Positions 17,296 to 28,447 of a stretch of 48,093 nt of DNA are shown here, piece by piece (positions within the stretch are counted from its first letter, which is position 1; the number at the start of each line of letters is the position of its first letter). Below the pieces are notes generated by a model, which saw only the letters and a program-made list of their open reading frames with translations, searched no databases and was not told where the DNA came from. Made by a program: the position numbers and the translations under genes. The DNA is taken from the NCBI GenBank assembly GCA_030697365.1, contig JAUYQH010000193.1:1-48093 (forward strand), in the 5' to 3' direction. The stretch is from Novosphingobium sp. GTDB taxonomy: Bacteria; Pseudomonadota; Alphaproteobacteria; Sphingomonadales; Sphingomonadaceae.

Positions 17296-18561
17296 TCAGC
17301 CCTCGACACGCCGCATGATCAGGCTGGCGTTGGTCCCGCCGAACCCGAACGAATTGTTGAGTACCGCACGAACCTCACGCTTTTTCGCCACGTGCGGCAC
17401 CAGATCGACGCCTTCACAGCTATCGCTGGGGTTGTCGAGGTTGAGCGTGGGCGGGACGATCTGGTCGCGCAGCGCGAGGATGCAGAAAATCGCCTCGACC
17501 GCGCCCGCGCCGCCCAGCAGGTGGCCGATTGCCGACTTGGTGCTGCTCATCGAGACGTTGGCGATCGCATCGCCGAACAGACGGCGGACCGCGCCCAACT
17601 CGAGCTCGTCACCCAGCGGGGTCGAAGTGCCGTGGGCGTTGATGTAATCGATGTCGTCGACGCTTAGCCCGGACTTCTTGAGCGCCATCTGCATCGAGCG
17701 GAACGCGCCCGAGCCTTCGGGATGCGGCGCTGTGACGTGGTAAGCGTCGCCCGAAAGCCCATAGCCAATCACTTCGGCATAGATCTTCGCGCCGCGCGCC
17801 TTGGCGTGCTCGTATTCCTCGAGCACCACCACGCCCGCACCCTCGCCCATCACGAACCCGTCGCGATCCTTGTCGTAGGGGCGGCTGGCCTTCTCCGGCT
17901 GATCGTTGAACGCGGTGGACAGCGCGCGCGCCTGGGCGAAGCCGGCGATGCCGATCGGGCAGATCGTCGCTTCGGCCCCACCGGCGAGCATGATGTCGGC
18001 ATCGTCGTCGCGGATCATCCGCGCCGCGTCGCCGATCGAGTGCGCGCCGGTCGAGCAGGCGGTGACCACCGCGTGGTTGGGACCCATCAGCCCGTACTTG
18101 ATCGAGACCTGGCCCGAGATCAGGTTGATCAGGCGGCCGTGGACGAAGTGGGGCGAAACCCGGCCCGGGCCTTTTTCGTGGAGCACCAGCGATTCGCTCT
18201 CGATCCCCGGTAGTCCACCTATCCCCGACCCGATCGAGCAGCCCGCGCGCAGCTTCTGCGCTTCGGTCATCTCGGACAGCCCGGCGTCCTCGATCGCCTG
18301 GCCCGCGGCATCGATCCCGAACACGATGAACGGATCGACCTGGCGCTGGACCTTGTGATCGACGCGCTTGTTGGCATCGAAGCCGTATTCGTGATCGGCC
18401 GGTTTCACCTCGCAGGCGATCCGGCACTTGTAGTCGGCGGCGTCGAAGCGGGTGATCGGCCCCGCGCCGCTTTTCCCGGCGAGGATGTTCGCCCACACGG
18501 TTTCGACGTCCGCCCCCAGGGGGGTGACGAGGCCCAGTCCGGTTACGACCACACGGCGCAT
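17296..18561 (-). CDS. fabF: 3-oxoacyl-ACP synthase II (FabF)
   Basis: The 421-residue enzyme condenses malonyl-ACP with acyl-ACP in fatty-acid elongation. Its catalytic triad is visible: the nucleophilic cysteine in VTACSTGAHS (residue 169), and the two histidines in NAHGTSTPLGD and IGHLLGGAGAVEA. The C-terminal NNSFGFGGTNASL motif is present. GGAG lies 6 bases before the ATG. Length and motifs are normal. It follows acpP with a 109-base gap that holds inverted repeats, so its expression relative to acpP may be tuned there. Confidence 0.97.
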   Translation of the reverse strand: MRRVVVTGLGLVTPLGADVETVWANILAGKSGAGPITRFDAADYKCRIACEVKPADHEYGFDANKRVDHKVQRQVDPFIVFGIDAAGQAIEDAGLSEMTEAQKLRAGCSIGSGIGGLPGIESESLVLHEKGPGRVSPHFVHGRLINLISGQVSIKYGLMGPNHAVVTACSTGAHSIGDAARMIRDDDADIMLAGGAEATICPIGIAGFAQARALSTAFNDQPEKASRPYDKDRDGFVMGEGAGVVVLEEYEHAKARGAKIYAEVIGYGLSGDAYHVTAPHPEGSGAFRSMQMALKKSGLSVDDIDYINAHGTSTPLGDELELGAVRRLFGDAIANVSMSSTKSAIGHLLGGAGAVEAIFCILALRDQIVPPTLNLDNPSDSCEGVDLVPHVAKKREVRAVLNNSFGFGGTNASLIMRRVEG

Positions 18562-18579
18562 GCGCTTCTCCAGATAACA

Positions 18580-18640
18580 ACAGGCTCAAACCCGTGGGGG
18601 CTGAGCCTGTCGAAGCTCTCACGCACCCCTAGACAGGCTC
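18580..18640. repeat. Overlapping inverted repeats between acpP and fabF (REP-like)
   Basis: A GAGCCTGTC unit at 18603-18611 can pair with ACAGGCTCA upstream (18580-18588, pairing with 18602-18610) or with GACAGGCTC downstream (18632-18640). The two hairpins exclude each other. The unit AGCCTGTCGAAG is typical of intergenic repeats in sphingomonads. In the acpP-fabF message the structure may stabilise the acpP end or limit read-through. Confidence 0.6.
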
Positions 18641-18670
18641 GGGGTGAGCGGAGGTAAGGTTGACCGGGCT

Positions 18671-18907
18671 TCAGCCCTTGTTGTCGTCGATGTACTTGAT
18701 CGCGTCCGACACGGTGCCGATCTTCTCGGCCGCATCGTCTGGGATCTCGACGCCGAATTCCTCTTCGAAGGCCATGACCAGCTCGACGATGTCGAGGCTG
18801 TCGGCGCCCAGGTCGTCGATGAAGCTCGCGTCCTCGGTCACCTTGTCGGCTTCGACGCCGAGGTGTTCGACAACGATCTTCTTAACGCGGTCCGCGGTGT
18901 CGCTCAT
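18671..18907 (-). CDS. acpP: Acyl carrier protein
   Basis: The 78-residue acidic protein is a textbook ACP. Its [10 protein letters not shown] motif carries the serine that receives 4'-phosphopantetheine, and [21 protein letters not shown] forms the last helices. It shuttles acyl chains for fatty-acid and lipid A synthesis. GAAGGG precedes the ATG by 7 bases. It leads the acpP-fabF-mltG group. Confidence 0.98.
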   Translation of the reverse strand: MSDTADRVKKIVVEHLGVEADKVTEDASFIDDLGADSLDIVELVMAFEEEFGVEIPDDAAEKIGTVSDAIKYIDDNKG

Positions 18908-18991
18908 GCAATTGCCCTTCGCGAGTGAGTGGGGGATGGAATTTCAGCTTTCGCCCTAATGAACGGATGAATGGCTGGCAAGTGCCCGGCT

Positions 18992-20770
18992 TCAGGGCTT
19001 CGCTTGCTCGACCAACCGGATCTGCAATTCGCGCAACTGTTTGGGCGTGACCGGGGCGGGTGCGTTCATCATCAGGTCTTCGGCCTTCTGGGTCATCGGG
19101 AAGACGATCACCTCGCGGATGTTGGGCTCGTCGGCGAGGAGCATGACGATACGGTCAACCCCTGGCGCGGAGCCGCCGTGCGGCGGCGCGCCGAACTTGA
19201 AAGCGTTGATCATGCCGGAAAAATCGGCGTCGACCTGTTCGCGGGTGTACCCGGCGATTTCAAACGCTTTGTACATGATGTCGGGGCGGTGGTTGCGGAT
19301 CGCGCCCGACGACAGTTCGACCCCGTTGCAGACGATGTCGTACTGCCAGGCGAGAATATCGAGCGGGTCCTTGCTCTCCAGCGCTTCCAGTTCGCCCTGC
19401 GGCATCGAGAACGGATTGTGGCTGAAGTCGACCTTCTTGGCCTCTTCGTCGTATTCGAACATCGGGAAATCGACGATCCAGCACAGCCGGAACGCGTCTT
19501 CCTCGATCAGCTTGAGGCTTTCCGCCGTCCGCGTACGCGCCAGACCGGCCAGCTTGGTCGCCTGCCCTTCCTTGCCCGCGGCGAAGAACACCCCGTCCTC
19601 CGGGCCCAGCCCCAGCGCCGCGACCAGCGCCGCGGTTGGCGCTTCGCCGTGGTTCTTGGCAATCGGCCCCGCGGGAACGCCTTCCTTGATGTTGATGTAG
19701 CCCAGCCCCGCATGGCCCTCGCCACGCGCCCACTCGTTCATCTCGTCGAAGAATTTTCGAGACAGCTTGCCTGCACCGGGTGCCGGGATTGCTCGCACGA
19801 CCCCGCCTTTGCTGGCAATGCGGTCGAACAGCCCGAAGCCCGAGCCCTTGAAGTGGTCGGTCACATCGGTGACCGTCAGCGGATTGCGCAAATCGGGCTT
19901 GTCGCTGCCGTACCTGAGCATCGCTTCGCGGTAGGGAATCCGCGGGAACGCGCCCTGGGTCACGGTGCGGCCCTTGCCGAACTCGTCGAACACACCGCCC
20001 AGCACCGGCTCGATCGCGGCGAAAACATCGTCCTGGGTGACGAAGCTCATCTCGAAGTCGAGCTGGTAGAATTCGCCGGGCGAGCGGTCCGCGCGCGCGT
20101 CTTCGTCGCGGAAGCACGGGGCGATCTGGAAGTACTTGTCGAAGCCAGCGACCATCAGCAGCTGCTTGAACATCTGCGGCGCCTGCGGCAGCGCGTAGAA
20201 TTTGCCCGGGTGAATTCGCGATGGAACCAGATAATCGCGCGCGCCCTCAGGCGACGATGCGGTCAGGATCGGGGTCTGGAACTCGGTAAAACCCTGCTCG
20301 ATCATCCGCCGCCGCAGGCTCGCAATCACCGCCGAGCGCAGCATCATGTTGGCGTGGACTTTCTCGCGCCGCAGGTCGAGGTAGCGGTACTTGAGGCGGA
20401 TGTCCTCGGGATAGTCCTGCTCGCCCGCCACCGGCATCGGCAGCTCCTCGGCCGCGGAGCGAACTTCGACCTCTGCCGCGCGGACCTCGATCTCGCCAGT
20501 CGGGAGGTTGGCGTTCACCGTATCCGCGGTGCGGGCGACGACTTTGCCCGTCACCGTCACCACGCTCTCCACGCGCAGCCGCTCGAGCACGGCGAACGCG
20601 GGGCTGTCGGTATCGACCACGATCTGGGTCAGCCCGAAGTGGTCGCGCAGATCGACGAACAGCAACCCGCCGTGGTCGCGCTTGCGGTGGACCCAGCCCG
20701 AAAGCCGCGCCTGGGCGCCGACGTCTGCGCGGCGCAGGGCGGCGCACGTGTGGCTGCGATAGGGATGCAT
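18992..20770 (-). CDS. aspS: Aspartyl-tRNA synthetase
   Basis: The 592-residue class II synthetase charges tRNA-Asp. It has the N-terminal OB-fold ([20 protein letters not shown]), motif 2 region ([20 protein letters not shown]) and motif 3 ([14 protein letters not shown]). The GAD insertion and the bacterial/nondiscriminating length are normal. A start at 20770 (MHPYRSHTC) is chosen because the OB-fold begins there; the same frame stays open much further upstream only as antisense of rnd. It is divergent from rnd, with 123 bases between. Confidence 0.97.
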   Translation of the reverse strand: MHPYRSHTCAALRRADVGAQARLSGWVHRKRDHGGLLFVDLRDHFGLTQIVVDTDSPAFAVLERLRVESVVTVTGKVVARTADTVNANLPTGEIEVRAAEVEVRSAAEELPMPVAGEQDYPEDIRLKYRYLDLRREKVHANMMLRSAVIASLRRRMIEQGFTEFQTPILTASSPEGARDYLVPSRIHPGKFYALPQAPQMFKQLLMVAGFDKYFQIAPCFRDEDARADRSPGEFYQLDFEMSFVTQDDVFAAIEPVLGGVFDEFGKGRTVTQGAFPRIPYREAMLRYGSDKPDLRNPLTVTDVTDHFKGSGFGLFDRIASKGGVVRAIPAPGAGKLSRKFFDEMNEWARGEGHAGLGYINIKEGVPAGPIAKNHGEAPTAALVAALGLGPEDGVFFAAGKEGQATKLAGLARTRTAESLKLIEEDAFRLCWIVDFPMFEYDEEAKKVDFSHNPFSMPQGELEALESKDPLDILAWQYDIVCNGVELSSGAIRNHRPDIMYKAFEIAGYTREQVDADFSGMINAFKFGAPPHGGSAPGVDRIVMLLADEPNIREVIVFPMTQKAEDLMMNAPAPVTPKQLRELQIRLVEQAKP

Positions 20771-20893
20771 CGAAACTCTTTCCAAACGGCTGCGCATCAT
20801 GCAGGGGAAGCCGGCGCTAACAGGGGAAGCGGTCCGCTTTGTCAAGCGACCGGAGATGGCCCCCGCCGCACCGAAAGCCGCATCGAAACGGGC

Positions 20894-22099
20894 ATGAAGA
20901 TACATCCACTGATCACCACAACAGCCGCGCTCGAAGACCTTTGCGCGCGGCTGGCGAAGTCCGAGTTCGTCACCGTGGACACCGAGTTCATGCGCGAGAA
21001 CACATTCTGGCCCGAGTTGTGCCTGGTCCAGATCGCCGATTCCGAGGAGGCCGCGGCGATCGACCCGCTGGCCCCGGGGATCGACCTCGGCCCCTTGCTG
21101 AAACTGTTGGTCGACAACGAGGACGTTCTCAAGGTCTTCCACGCGGCCGGGCAGGACGTCGAGATCATCTTCAACCTGACCCAGAAGACCCCGCACCCGA
21201 TCTTCGACACCCAGATCGCCTCGATGGCGATCAGCCAGTCCGAACAGATAGGCTATTCCAACCTCGTCGAATCGTGGCTGGGGCTGAATATCGACAAGGG
21301 CGCGCGGTTTACCGACTGGTCGCGCCGCCCGCTGAGCGAACGCCAGATAGAATACGCGATCGGCGACGTCACCCACCTGGCCAAGATCTTCCCGCGGATG
21401 CTCAAGCGGCTGATCAAGACGGGCCGTGGCGAGTGGCTCGACGCCGAGATGGACAAACTCGCCGACCCGGCCAACTACAAGAGCGACCCCGACAACATGT
21501 GGCAGCGCATCCGCGCGCCCAGCCGCAACCCCGCAGTGCTTGGTCGACTGCGCGCACTTGCCGCCTGGCGCGAGGTCGAGGCGATGGACAAGAACATCCC
21601 GCGCGGGCGGATCGCGCGCGACGAGACGCTGGCCGACATCGCAGGGCACCCGCCGCAGCAGCAGGCCGACTTGGCCAAAGTCCGCGGGCTCTCCGCCGGG
21701 TGGCGCGACAACGAGATCGGACGGCGGATGATAGCCGCGCTCGATGGCGCCAGACCGTTGACCGAGGACGAGATCCCGCCCCGCGCCGCCCGCGGCGCGC
21801 CACTGGGCAAGGAGGGCGCGCTGGTCGCCGACTTGCTCAAGCTGCTGCTTAAGATCCGCTGCCGCGAGGCCGACATTGCCGCGCGCCTGCTCGCCCGCAG
21901 TGACGATCTCGAGGCGCTCGCATCGGGCCAGCGCAAGGGCCTCGCAATCCTTGAAGGCTGGCGCTGGGAGGTGTTCGGCAAGGACGCGCTCGAACTGGTC
22001 GAAGGCAAGACCGCGTTCGCGGTGGTTGCGGGCAGGCTCAAGATGGCGCACATCGACGACATCGGCGGGAGCGGCGATGCGGTGGCGCATGTGGGGTGA
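20894..22099 (+). CDS. rnd: Ribonuclease D
   Basis: The 401-residue 3'-5' exonuclease matures tRNA 3' ends. It has DEDDy motifs: [10 protein letters not shown] (Exo I), [13 protein letters not shown] (Exo II) and YAIGDVTHL with its tyrosine (Exo III). An HRDC domain follows ([20 protein letters not shown]), then a second HRDC-like helical tail. The ATG at 20894 is the first in-frame start that keeps the Exo I strand. The open frame before it is aspS antisense. oxyR follows 9 bases after its stop. Confidence 0.95.
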   Translation: MKIHPLITTTAALEDLCARLAKSEFVTVDTEFMRENTFWPELCLVQIADSEEAAAIDPLAPGIDLGPLLKLLVDNEDVLKVFHAAGQDVEIIFNLTQKTPHPIFDTQIASMAISQSEQIGYSNLVESWLGLNIDKGARFTDWSRRPLSERQIEYAIGDVTHLAKIFPRMLKRLIKTGRGEWLDAEMDKLADPANYKSDPDNMWQRIRAPSRNPAVLGRLRALAAWREVEAMDKNIPRGRIARDETLADIAGHPPQQQADLAKVRGLSAGWRDNEIGRRMIAALDGARPLTEDEIPPRAARGAPLGKEGALVADLLKLLLKIRCREADIAARLLARSDDLEALASGQRKGLAILEGWRWEVFGKDALELVEGKTAFAVVAGRLKMAHIDDIGGSGDAVAHVG

Positions 22100-22108
22100 T
22101 CGTCGCCC

Positions 22109-23005
22109 GTGACCGCCTACCTCCCCACCCTGAAGCAGCTCCAGTACCTCGTCGCGCTGCACGAGCGAGGCCATTTCGGCCGCGCTGCGGAAAGCTGCTT
22201 TGTTTCGCAATCGACCCTGTCGGCAAGCCTGCGCGAACTCGAATCGCTGCTCGGAGTGATGCTGGTCGAGCGCACCCGGCGGGTCGTGCGCTTCACCCCG
22301 TTAGGCGATCAGGTGGTGGCCAAGGCGCACCTCGTACTCCGCGCAGCCGAAGAGCTGGCCCAGTTGGTCGAGGCGAGCGCGCAGCCGCTATCGGGCGAAC
22401 TGCGGATGAGCGTAATCCCGACCATAGCGCCATTCCTGCTTCCGCGCATCCTGCCGCAGCTGCGCAAGGAACGTCCGCAGTTGAAACTTTACCTGCGCGA
22501 AGAGCCTAGCGCGGCAGCAATCGAATCGCTGCACCAGGGCCGCGCCGACTGCGTCGTGCTGGCGCTGCCGTTTGCGACCGGCGAGGTGGAGGCCGAGCAC
22601 TTGTTTGACGATCGCCTGCTGGTCGCCTTTCCCAAGGACGATCCGCGCGATCCGCCCGCAGAGATCCCGCCCTCGCTGATCGACGAGAGCCGGTTGATGC
22701 TGCTCGAAGACGGCCACTGCCTCAAGGATCACGCGCTTTCCGCGTGCAACCGGCCCGAACTGCGGGCGAACGCGACGATGATCGGCACCTCGCTGCACAC
22801 GCTGGTGCAGATGGTCGACAACGGCCTGGGCCTGACGATCCTGCCCGAGATGGCGGTAACCGCAGGCATCCTCCACCATACCCAGATCACCGCGCGACCT
22901 CTTCAGTCCGCCGCGGCGAGCCGGGCGATCACGCTGGTGTGGCGCAAGAACAGTCCGCGCACCGACGACTTCCGCCTGCTGGCGGCGAAGCTGCGAGTCG
23001 GCTGA
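22109..23005 (+). CDS. oxyR: OxyR-type peroxide-sensing LysR regulator
   Basis: The 298-residue regulator has a LysR winged helix ([20 protein letters not shown], then [11 protein letters not shown]) and a sensing domain with [16 protein letters not shown]. Its two cysteines, C204 and C213, keep the 9-residue spacing of the redox pair in E. coli OxyR (C199/C208). Hydrogen peroxide would link them and switch DNA binding. It starts at GTG 22109, 9 bases after rnd, with a weak ribosome-binding site, so it may depend on coupling with rnd. It converges with katG, a classic OxyR target. Confidence 0.93.
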   Translation: MTAYLPTLKQLQYLVALHERGHFGRAAESCFVSQSTLSASLRELESLLGVMLVERTRRVVRFTPLGDQVVAKAHLVLRAAEELAQLVEASAQPLSGELRMSVIPTIAPFLLPRILPQLRKERPQLKLYLREEPSAAAIESLHQGRADCVVLALPFATGEVEAEHLFDDRLLVAFPKDDPRDPPAEIPPSLIDESRLMLLEDGHCLKDHALSACNRPELRANATMIGTSLHTLVQMVDNGLGLTILPEMAVTAGILHHTQITARPLQSAAASRAITLVWRKNSPRTDDFRLLAAKLRVG

Positions 23006-23026
23006 GCAGCTCCGCCGCCGCGGGGT

Positions 23027-25228
<2,202 letters not shown>

Positions 25229-25355
25229 TTAAAAAGCGGTTCTGCGGGCAATCATAGGCCGCGCAAGGGATTGGCAAAAACGATTATCATTGGTCAGGAA
25301 CATTGAAAAAAGCGATTGCCATAGATCGATGCGTCGACCCCTTCGGCCACCCGCC

Positions 25356-26018
25356 TCAATCCATATGCTTTAAACCCACCCGCAGATAGTCCCACCCGGT
25401 TATCACTGTCAGCACCGCCGCCGCCCACAGCGTGGTCAGGCCCAAGGTGTGCGGCACGTTGGCTTCGATCCCGAACACCCAGACGTTCCACCGCGGCAGC
25501 GCGTTGCCCAGGATCAATGCGCCCAGGCAGACCAGCTGGAAGGTGGTCTTCCACTTGGCGAGGCGGCTGACCGGGATCGAAATTTGCAGGCCCCCGAGGA
25601 ACTCGCGCAGGCCCGAGACCGCGATCTCGCGGATCAGGATCACGAGGCCCGCGATCACGTGCATGTCGCCCACGTAGGGACCGCGCAATACTCCTTGCGC
25701 GGCAAGGACCAGGATCACCGCGGCGATCATGATCTTGTCGGCGATCGGATCGAGGAACTGGCCGAGTCGGCTGACCTGGCCGCTGGCGCGCGCCAGGTAA
25801 CCGTCGAAATAATCGGTGATGCCCATCAGGCAGTACATCGCGAACGCCAGGCCATAGCCCAGCTCCCAGTCGGGCCACCACAGCAGGAAAGCGAGCAGCG
25901 GCACCGCCACGATCCGGGAAAGGGTCAGCACGTTGGGCAGAGTCAGCATCCGTCCACGCGGCTCGGCTTCGGAAGCCTGCGCGGCCTTGCCGCCAAATGT
26001 CTTGTCCGCGCCCGCCAT
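25356..26018 (-). CDS. pgsA: CDP-diacylglycerol-glycerol-3-phosphate 3-phosphatidyltransferase
   Basis: The 220-residue membrane enzyme makes phosphatidylglycerol phosphate. The CDP-alcohol phosphotransferase signature is complete: DYFDGYLARASG, then RLGQFLDPIADK. Five to six hydrophobic segments follow (AVPLLAFLLWW, AAVILVLAA, VIAGLVILI, VCLGALILG, LWAAAVLTVITGW). Relatives start at the LPNVLTLSRI helix, so an ATG at 25949 is a possible alternative. It is divergent from a lysophospholipid-type transporter, a sensible pairing in lipid metabolism. Confidence 0.95.
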   Translation of the reverse strand: MAGADKTFGGKAAQASEAEPRGRMLTLPNVLTLSRIVAVPLLAFLLWWPDWELGYGLAFAMYCLMGITDYFDGYLARASGQVSRLGQFLDPIADKIMIAAVILVLAAQGVLRGPYVGDMHVIAGLVILIREIAVSGLREFLGGLQISIPVSRLAKWKTTFQLVCLGALILGNALPRWNVWVFGIEANVPHTLGLTTLWAAAVLTVITGWDYLRVGLKHMD

Positions 26019-26062
26019 GGCGCTAGACAGTGGCCCCGAACGCGGATGCTGGCAAGGATCGC

Positions 26063-27379
26063 ATGACCACTTCGACGCATCTCGTCCATTCGCGACGCTT
26101 CCTGCCCCTGTTCGTCACCCAGCTGCTCGGCGCTTTCAACGACAACCTCTACAAGAACGCGATGGTGCTGTTCGTGGTGTACAGCATCTACAATTCCGAA
26201 GAGGCCGAGGCGCAGTTCAGCGCACTGGCCAGCGGGCTGTTCATCCTGCCGTTCTTCGTGCTTTCCGCGCTCGCCGGTCAGCTTGCCGACATGCGCGACA
26301 AGGCGCGGATCATCCGCATCGTCAAGGCTTGCGAGATCGGCATCATGGTGGTCGGTGCGGCGGGGCTGCTGCTGGCCTGGCGGGGCGGCGCTGCCAGCGA
26401 GCTGGCGATCCCGCTGATGCTGGTCGCGCTGTTCGCGATGGGCGTGCATTCGACCTTCTTTGGCCCGATCAAGTACGCGATCCTCCCCCAGCACCTGCAC
26501 CCGAGCGAGGTGCTGGCGGGAACCGGCCTGGTCGAGGCGGGAACCTATATCGCGATCCTGGGCGGAACGATCCTGGCCGGCTGGATCCCGGTCGAGTGGG
26601 CCGCGGCGGGCGTGGTGGCAACCGCGGTGGTGGGCTATCTGGTCAGCCGCCAGGTACCCGATGCGCCTCCACTCAGTCCGGTCGAGCCGCTTGATTTCCA
26701 TCTCGTCCGCTCGTCGGTGCGGCTGGTGGCGAACACGCTCCACGACCGTCGGGTCTTCCTGGCGATCATGGCGATCAGCTTTTTCTGGACGATCGGCGCG
26801 GTGCTCTTCATCCAGTTCCCTCCGCTGGCGAAGAACGTGCTGGAGGCCAGCAAGGAAGTCGCCAGCCTGTTCTTGGTGGTATTCTCGATCGGCGTGGCGA
26901 TCGGCTCGATGTCGATCAACGCGATGCTCAAAGGGCGAGTCTCGGCCCGATTCTCGACCGGGTCGGTGATCCTGATGGCCGGGTTCGTGGTCGCCTTCTA
27001 CACGGTGTGTCGGGCCTGGAGCGGGCATCCAGGTGACGGCCTGCTCGATGTCGCGCAGTTCCTACAGCAGCCTTTGGCAGTCGCCCTGCTGCTCTCGCTG
27101 CTCGGAATTGCGGTGACCGGGGGGATGTTCGTGGTGCCGCTCTATGCCTTTCTGACGACTTTCGTCGACAAATCGCAGACCGCACGGACGATCGCCGCCA
27201 ACAACATCGTCAATTCGGGGGCGATGGTGGTCGGATCGCTGCTCGCGGTGGGTTTATCGGCGGCGGGTATCTCGATCGTCGACCAGCTGCTGCTCAGCGC
27301 GGGGATGTGCCTGGTTTCGGCGTGGCTGGCGCAGAAACTGTTCCAGGCCGAGAAGCGCGGGTCTCCGGCCTCGATCTGA
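26063..27379 (+). CDS. MFS transporter, LplT-like lysophospholipid family
   Basis: The 438-residue protein begins FLPLFVTQLLGAFNDNLYKN, the N-terminal signature of LplT/Aas-associated MFS flippases, followed by about 12 membrane helices and motif-A-like GQLADMRDKARI. It would flip lysophospholipids or a related lipid across the inner membrane. The ATG at 26063 is chosen because AAGGA lies just before it; a GTG at 26030 would add an unsupported leader. No acyltransferase (Aas) domain is fused or adjacent. The divergent neighbour is pgsA. Confidence 0.9.
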   Translation: MTTSTHLVHSRRFLPLFVTQLLGAFNDNLYKNAMVLFVVYSIYNSEEAEAQFSALASGLFILPFFVLSALAGQLADMRDKARIIRIVKACEIGIMVVGAAGLLLAWRGGAASELAIPLMLVALFAMGVHSTFFGPIKYAILPQHLHPSEVLAGTGLVEAGTYIAILGGTILAGWIPVEWAAAGVVATAVVGYLVSRQVPDAPPLSPVEPLDFHLVRSSVRLVANTLHDRRVFLAIMAISFFWTIGAVLFIQFPPLAKNVLEASKEVASLFLVVFSIGVAIGSMSINAMLKGRVSARFSTGSVILMAGFVVAFYTVCRAWSGHPGDGLLDVAQFLQQPLAVALLLSLLGIAVTGGMFVVPLYAFLTTFVDKSQTARTIAANNIVNSGAMVVGSLLAVGLSAAGISIVDQLLLSAGMCLVSAWLAQKLFQAEKRGSPASI

Positions 27380-27383
27380 ACGG

Positions 27384-27560
27384 TCAGGCGATGAACGCGC
27401 TGACCGCCAAAAAACACGCGCAATAGGCCATCATGAACTCGCGCGCGTCCTGAGCGGTAATCCCCGCCTGGCGTGAAGCGCGCTTGAGGGCGATGAAGCG
27501 CAGCCGGGCGCGGAAGGTGTGCGGCTCGCTGGGGCGGATCATGGTCGGGGTCCAATTCAT
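27384..27560 (-). CDS. Small hypothetical protein, 58 aa
   Basis: The 58-codon ORF reads MNWTPTMIRPSEPHTFRARL, then a basic helix (RFIALKRASRQAGIT), then AQDAREFMMAYCACFLAVSA ending FIA. The last 20 residues could form one membrane helix. It ends 4 bases after the convergent transporter stop. Coding character is good although the ribosome-binding site is poor. I do not recognise a family. Confidence 0.6.
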   Translation of the reverse strand: MNWTPTMIRPSEPHTFRARLRFIALKRASRQAGITAQDAREFMMAYCACFLAVSAFIA

Positions 27561-27656
27561 GAGCCCGAGGCTAAAGCGGCGAGAGAAGTCTTAACAGCGC
27601 GTTCACCATGTTTGGCCGGGTCCGTAGCAAGATGGGACAGCCGCTGCCGCAAAGCA

Positions 27657-27685
27657 AAAGGGCCGCCCGGCGGGGGCGGCCCTTT
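27657..27685 (-). terminator. Strong rho-independent terminator after csbD
   Basis: An 11-bp perfect stem (27657-27667 with 27675-27685) encloses a 7-base loop. On the minus strand it ends in TTTTGCTTTG. It lies 25 bases past the CsbD stop. The A-tract on the other side may let it act in both directions. Confidence 0.85.
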
Positions 27686-27709
27686 GCAAAGGTCAGGTTT
27701 GGCGGACGA

Positions 27710-27886
27710 TCAGATATCGTCGCCGAGCTGGCCTTTGATCTCGCCTTTGGCCCGCTGGGCTTCGCCCTTGCGTTCCTGTCGCTTGCCATCCTGGTCGAGG
27801 CCCGAACCTTCTTGCGCCATCGCCTGCTTGGTGTTGCCGATCGCTTCGTTGGTGAGGCCCTTGGCCTTGTCTTTCATCTCGCCCAT
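27710..27886 (-). CDS. CsbD family stress protein
   Basis: This 58-residue, highly charged protein reads MGEMKDKAKGLTNEAIGNTK, then a helix with QERKGEAQRAKGEIKGQLGD. Two repeats of the K-G-x-x-K/N-E-A-x-G pattern are the CsbD signature (Pfam CsbD). CsbD proteins are abundant general-stress proteins of unknown activity. AAGGAG lies 10 bases before the ATG. It is followed by its own terminator, so it is a single-gene unit. Confidence 0.92.
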   Translation of the reverse strand: MGEMKDKAKGLTNEAIGNTKQAMAQEGSGLDQDGKRQERKGEAQRAKGEIKGQLGDDI

Positions 27887-27975
27887 GGTGTGCGACTCCT
27901 TGGTTTCTGGCGCAGGGGTATTTACGCCTTCTTGCCAAAGAGATACGCGTCAGCGGGTCAGCTTGTTCCCGCCGA

Positions 27976-28389
27976 CTAGGTGCGGCTCATCGCAATTATC
28001 CGGTCCCACTCGTCCGGACGCACAGGGGCCACGGACAGACGCGACTGGCGCAGCATTTCCATCGCCGCAAGCGCGGGCGTCGCCTTGATTTCCTTGAGCG
28101 AGATCGGCCGCTTGAGCTTTTTCTGGGGCTTGACCTTCACCGCGGCCCACTTGCCTGAGGGATCGCTTGGGTCGGTCAGCCCCGGCTGGCTGATCTTCAT
28201 GATCCCGACGATCTCGAGCCCGATATTCGAGTGATAGAAGAAGGCCTCGTCGCCCTTCTTCATCGCCTGCAGGTGGAGCTTGGCGGCGTGGTTGCGCACC
28301 CCGTCCCATGTCCCCTCGCCCTCGGCGACGAGGTCGTCCCACGAATAGACGTCGGGCTCCGACTTCATCAGCCAATAGCTTTTGGTCAT
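27976..28389 (-). CDS. EVE domain-containing protein
   Basis: The 137-residue protein is one EVE (PUA-like) domain: YWLMKSEPDVYSWDDLV, GTWDGVRNHAAKLHLQAMKK, DEAFFYHSNIGLEIVGI and GKWAAVKVKPQKKLKRPISL. EVE domains have the fold that recognises modified bases in DNA or RNA (related to YTH), and some occur beside modification-dependent restriction systems. The ATG at 28389 follows GGAGAG. It is divergent from the oxygenase gene. No nuclease or McrB partner is adjacent. Confidence 0.92.
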   Translation of the reverse strand: MTKSYWLMKSEPDVYSWDDLVAEGEGTWDGVRNHAAKLHLQAMKKGDEAFFYHSNIGLEIVGIMKISQPGLTDPSDPSGKWAAVKVKPQKKLKRPISLKEIKATPALAAMEMLRQSRLSVAPVRPDEWDRIIAMSRT

Positions 28390-28447
28390 GAATTTGCTCT
28401 CCGATCGCGCTAGGGCTGATCCATAGACAGCCTTTACGGACGATTCC

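Noticed and set aside
18971..22099. 1042-aa plus-strand frame across aspS and rnd
   Set aside because: Only its last 401 codons, from 20894, are rnd. The rest is antisense to aspS, kept open by high GC.
18992..22210. 1072-aa minus-strand frame fused to aspS
   Set aside because: The part above 20770 is antisense to rnd with no aspS homology; the OB-fold start fixes aspS at 20770.
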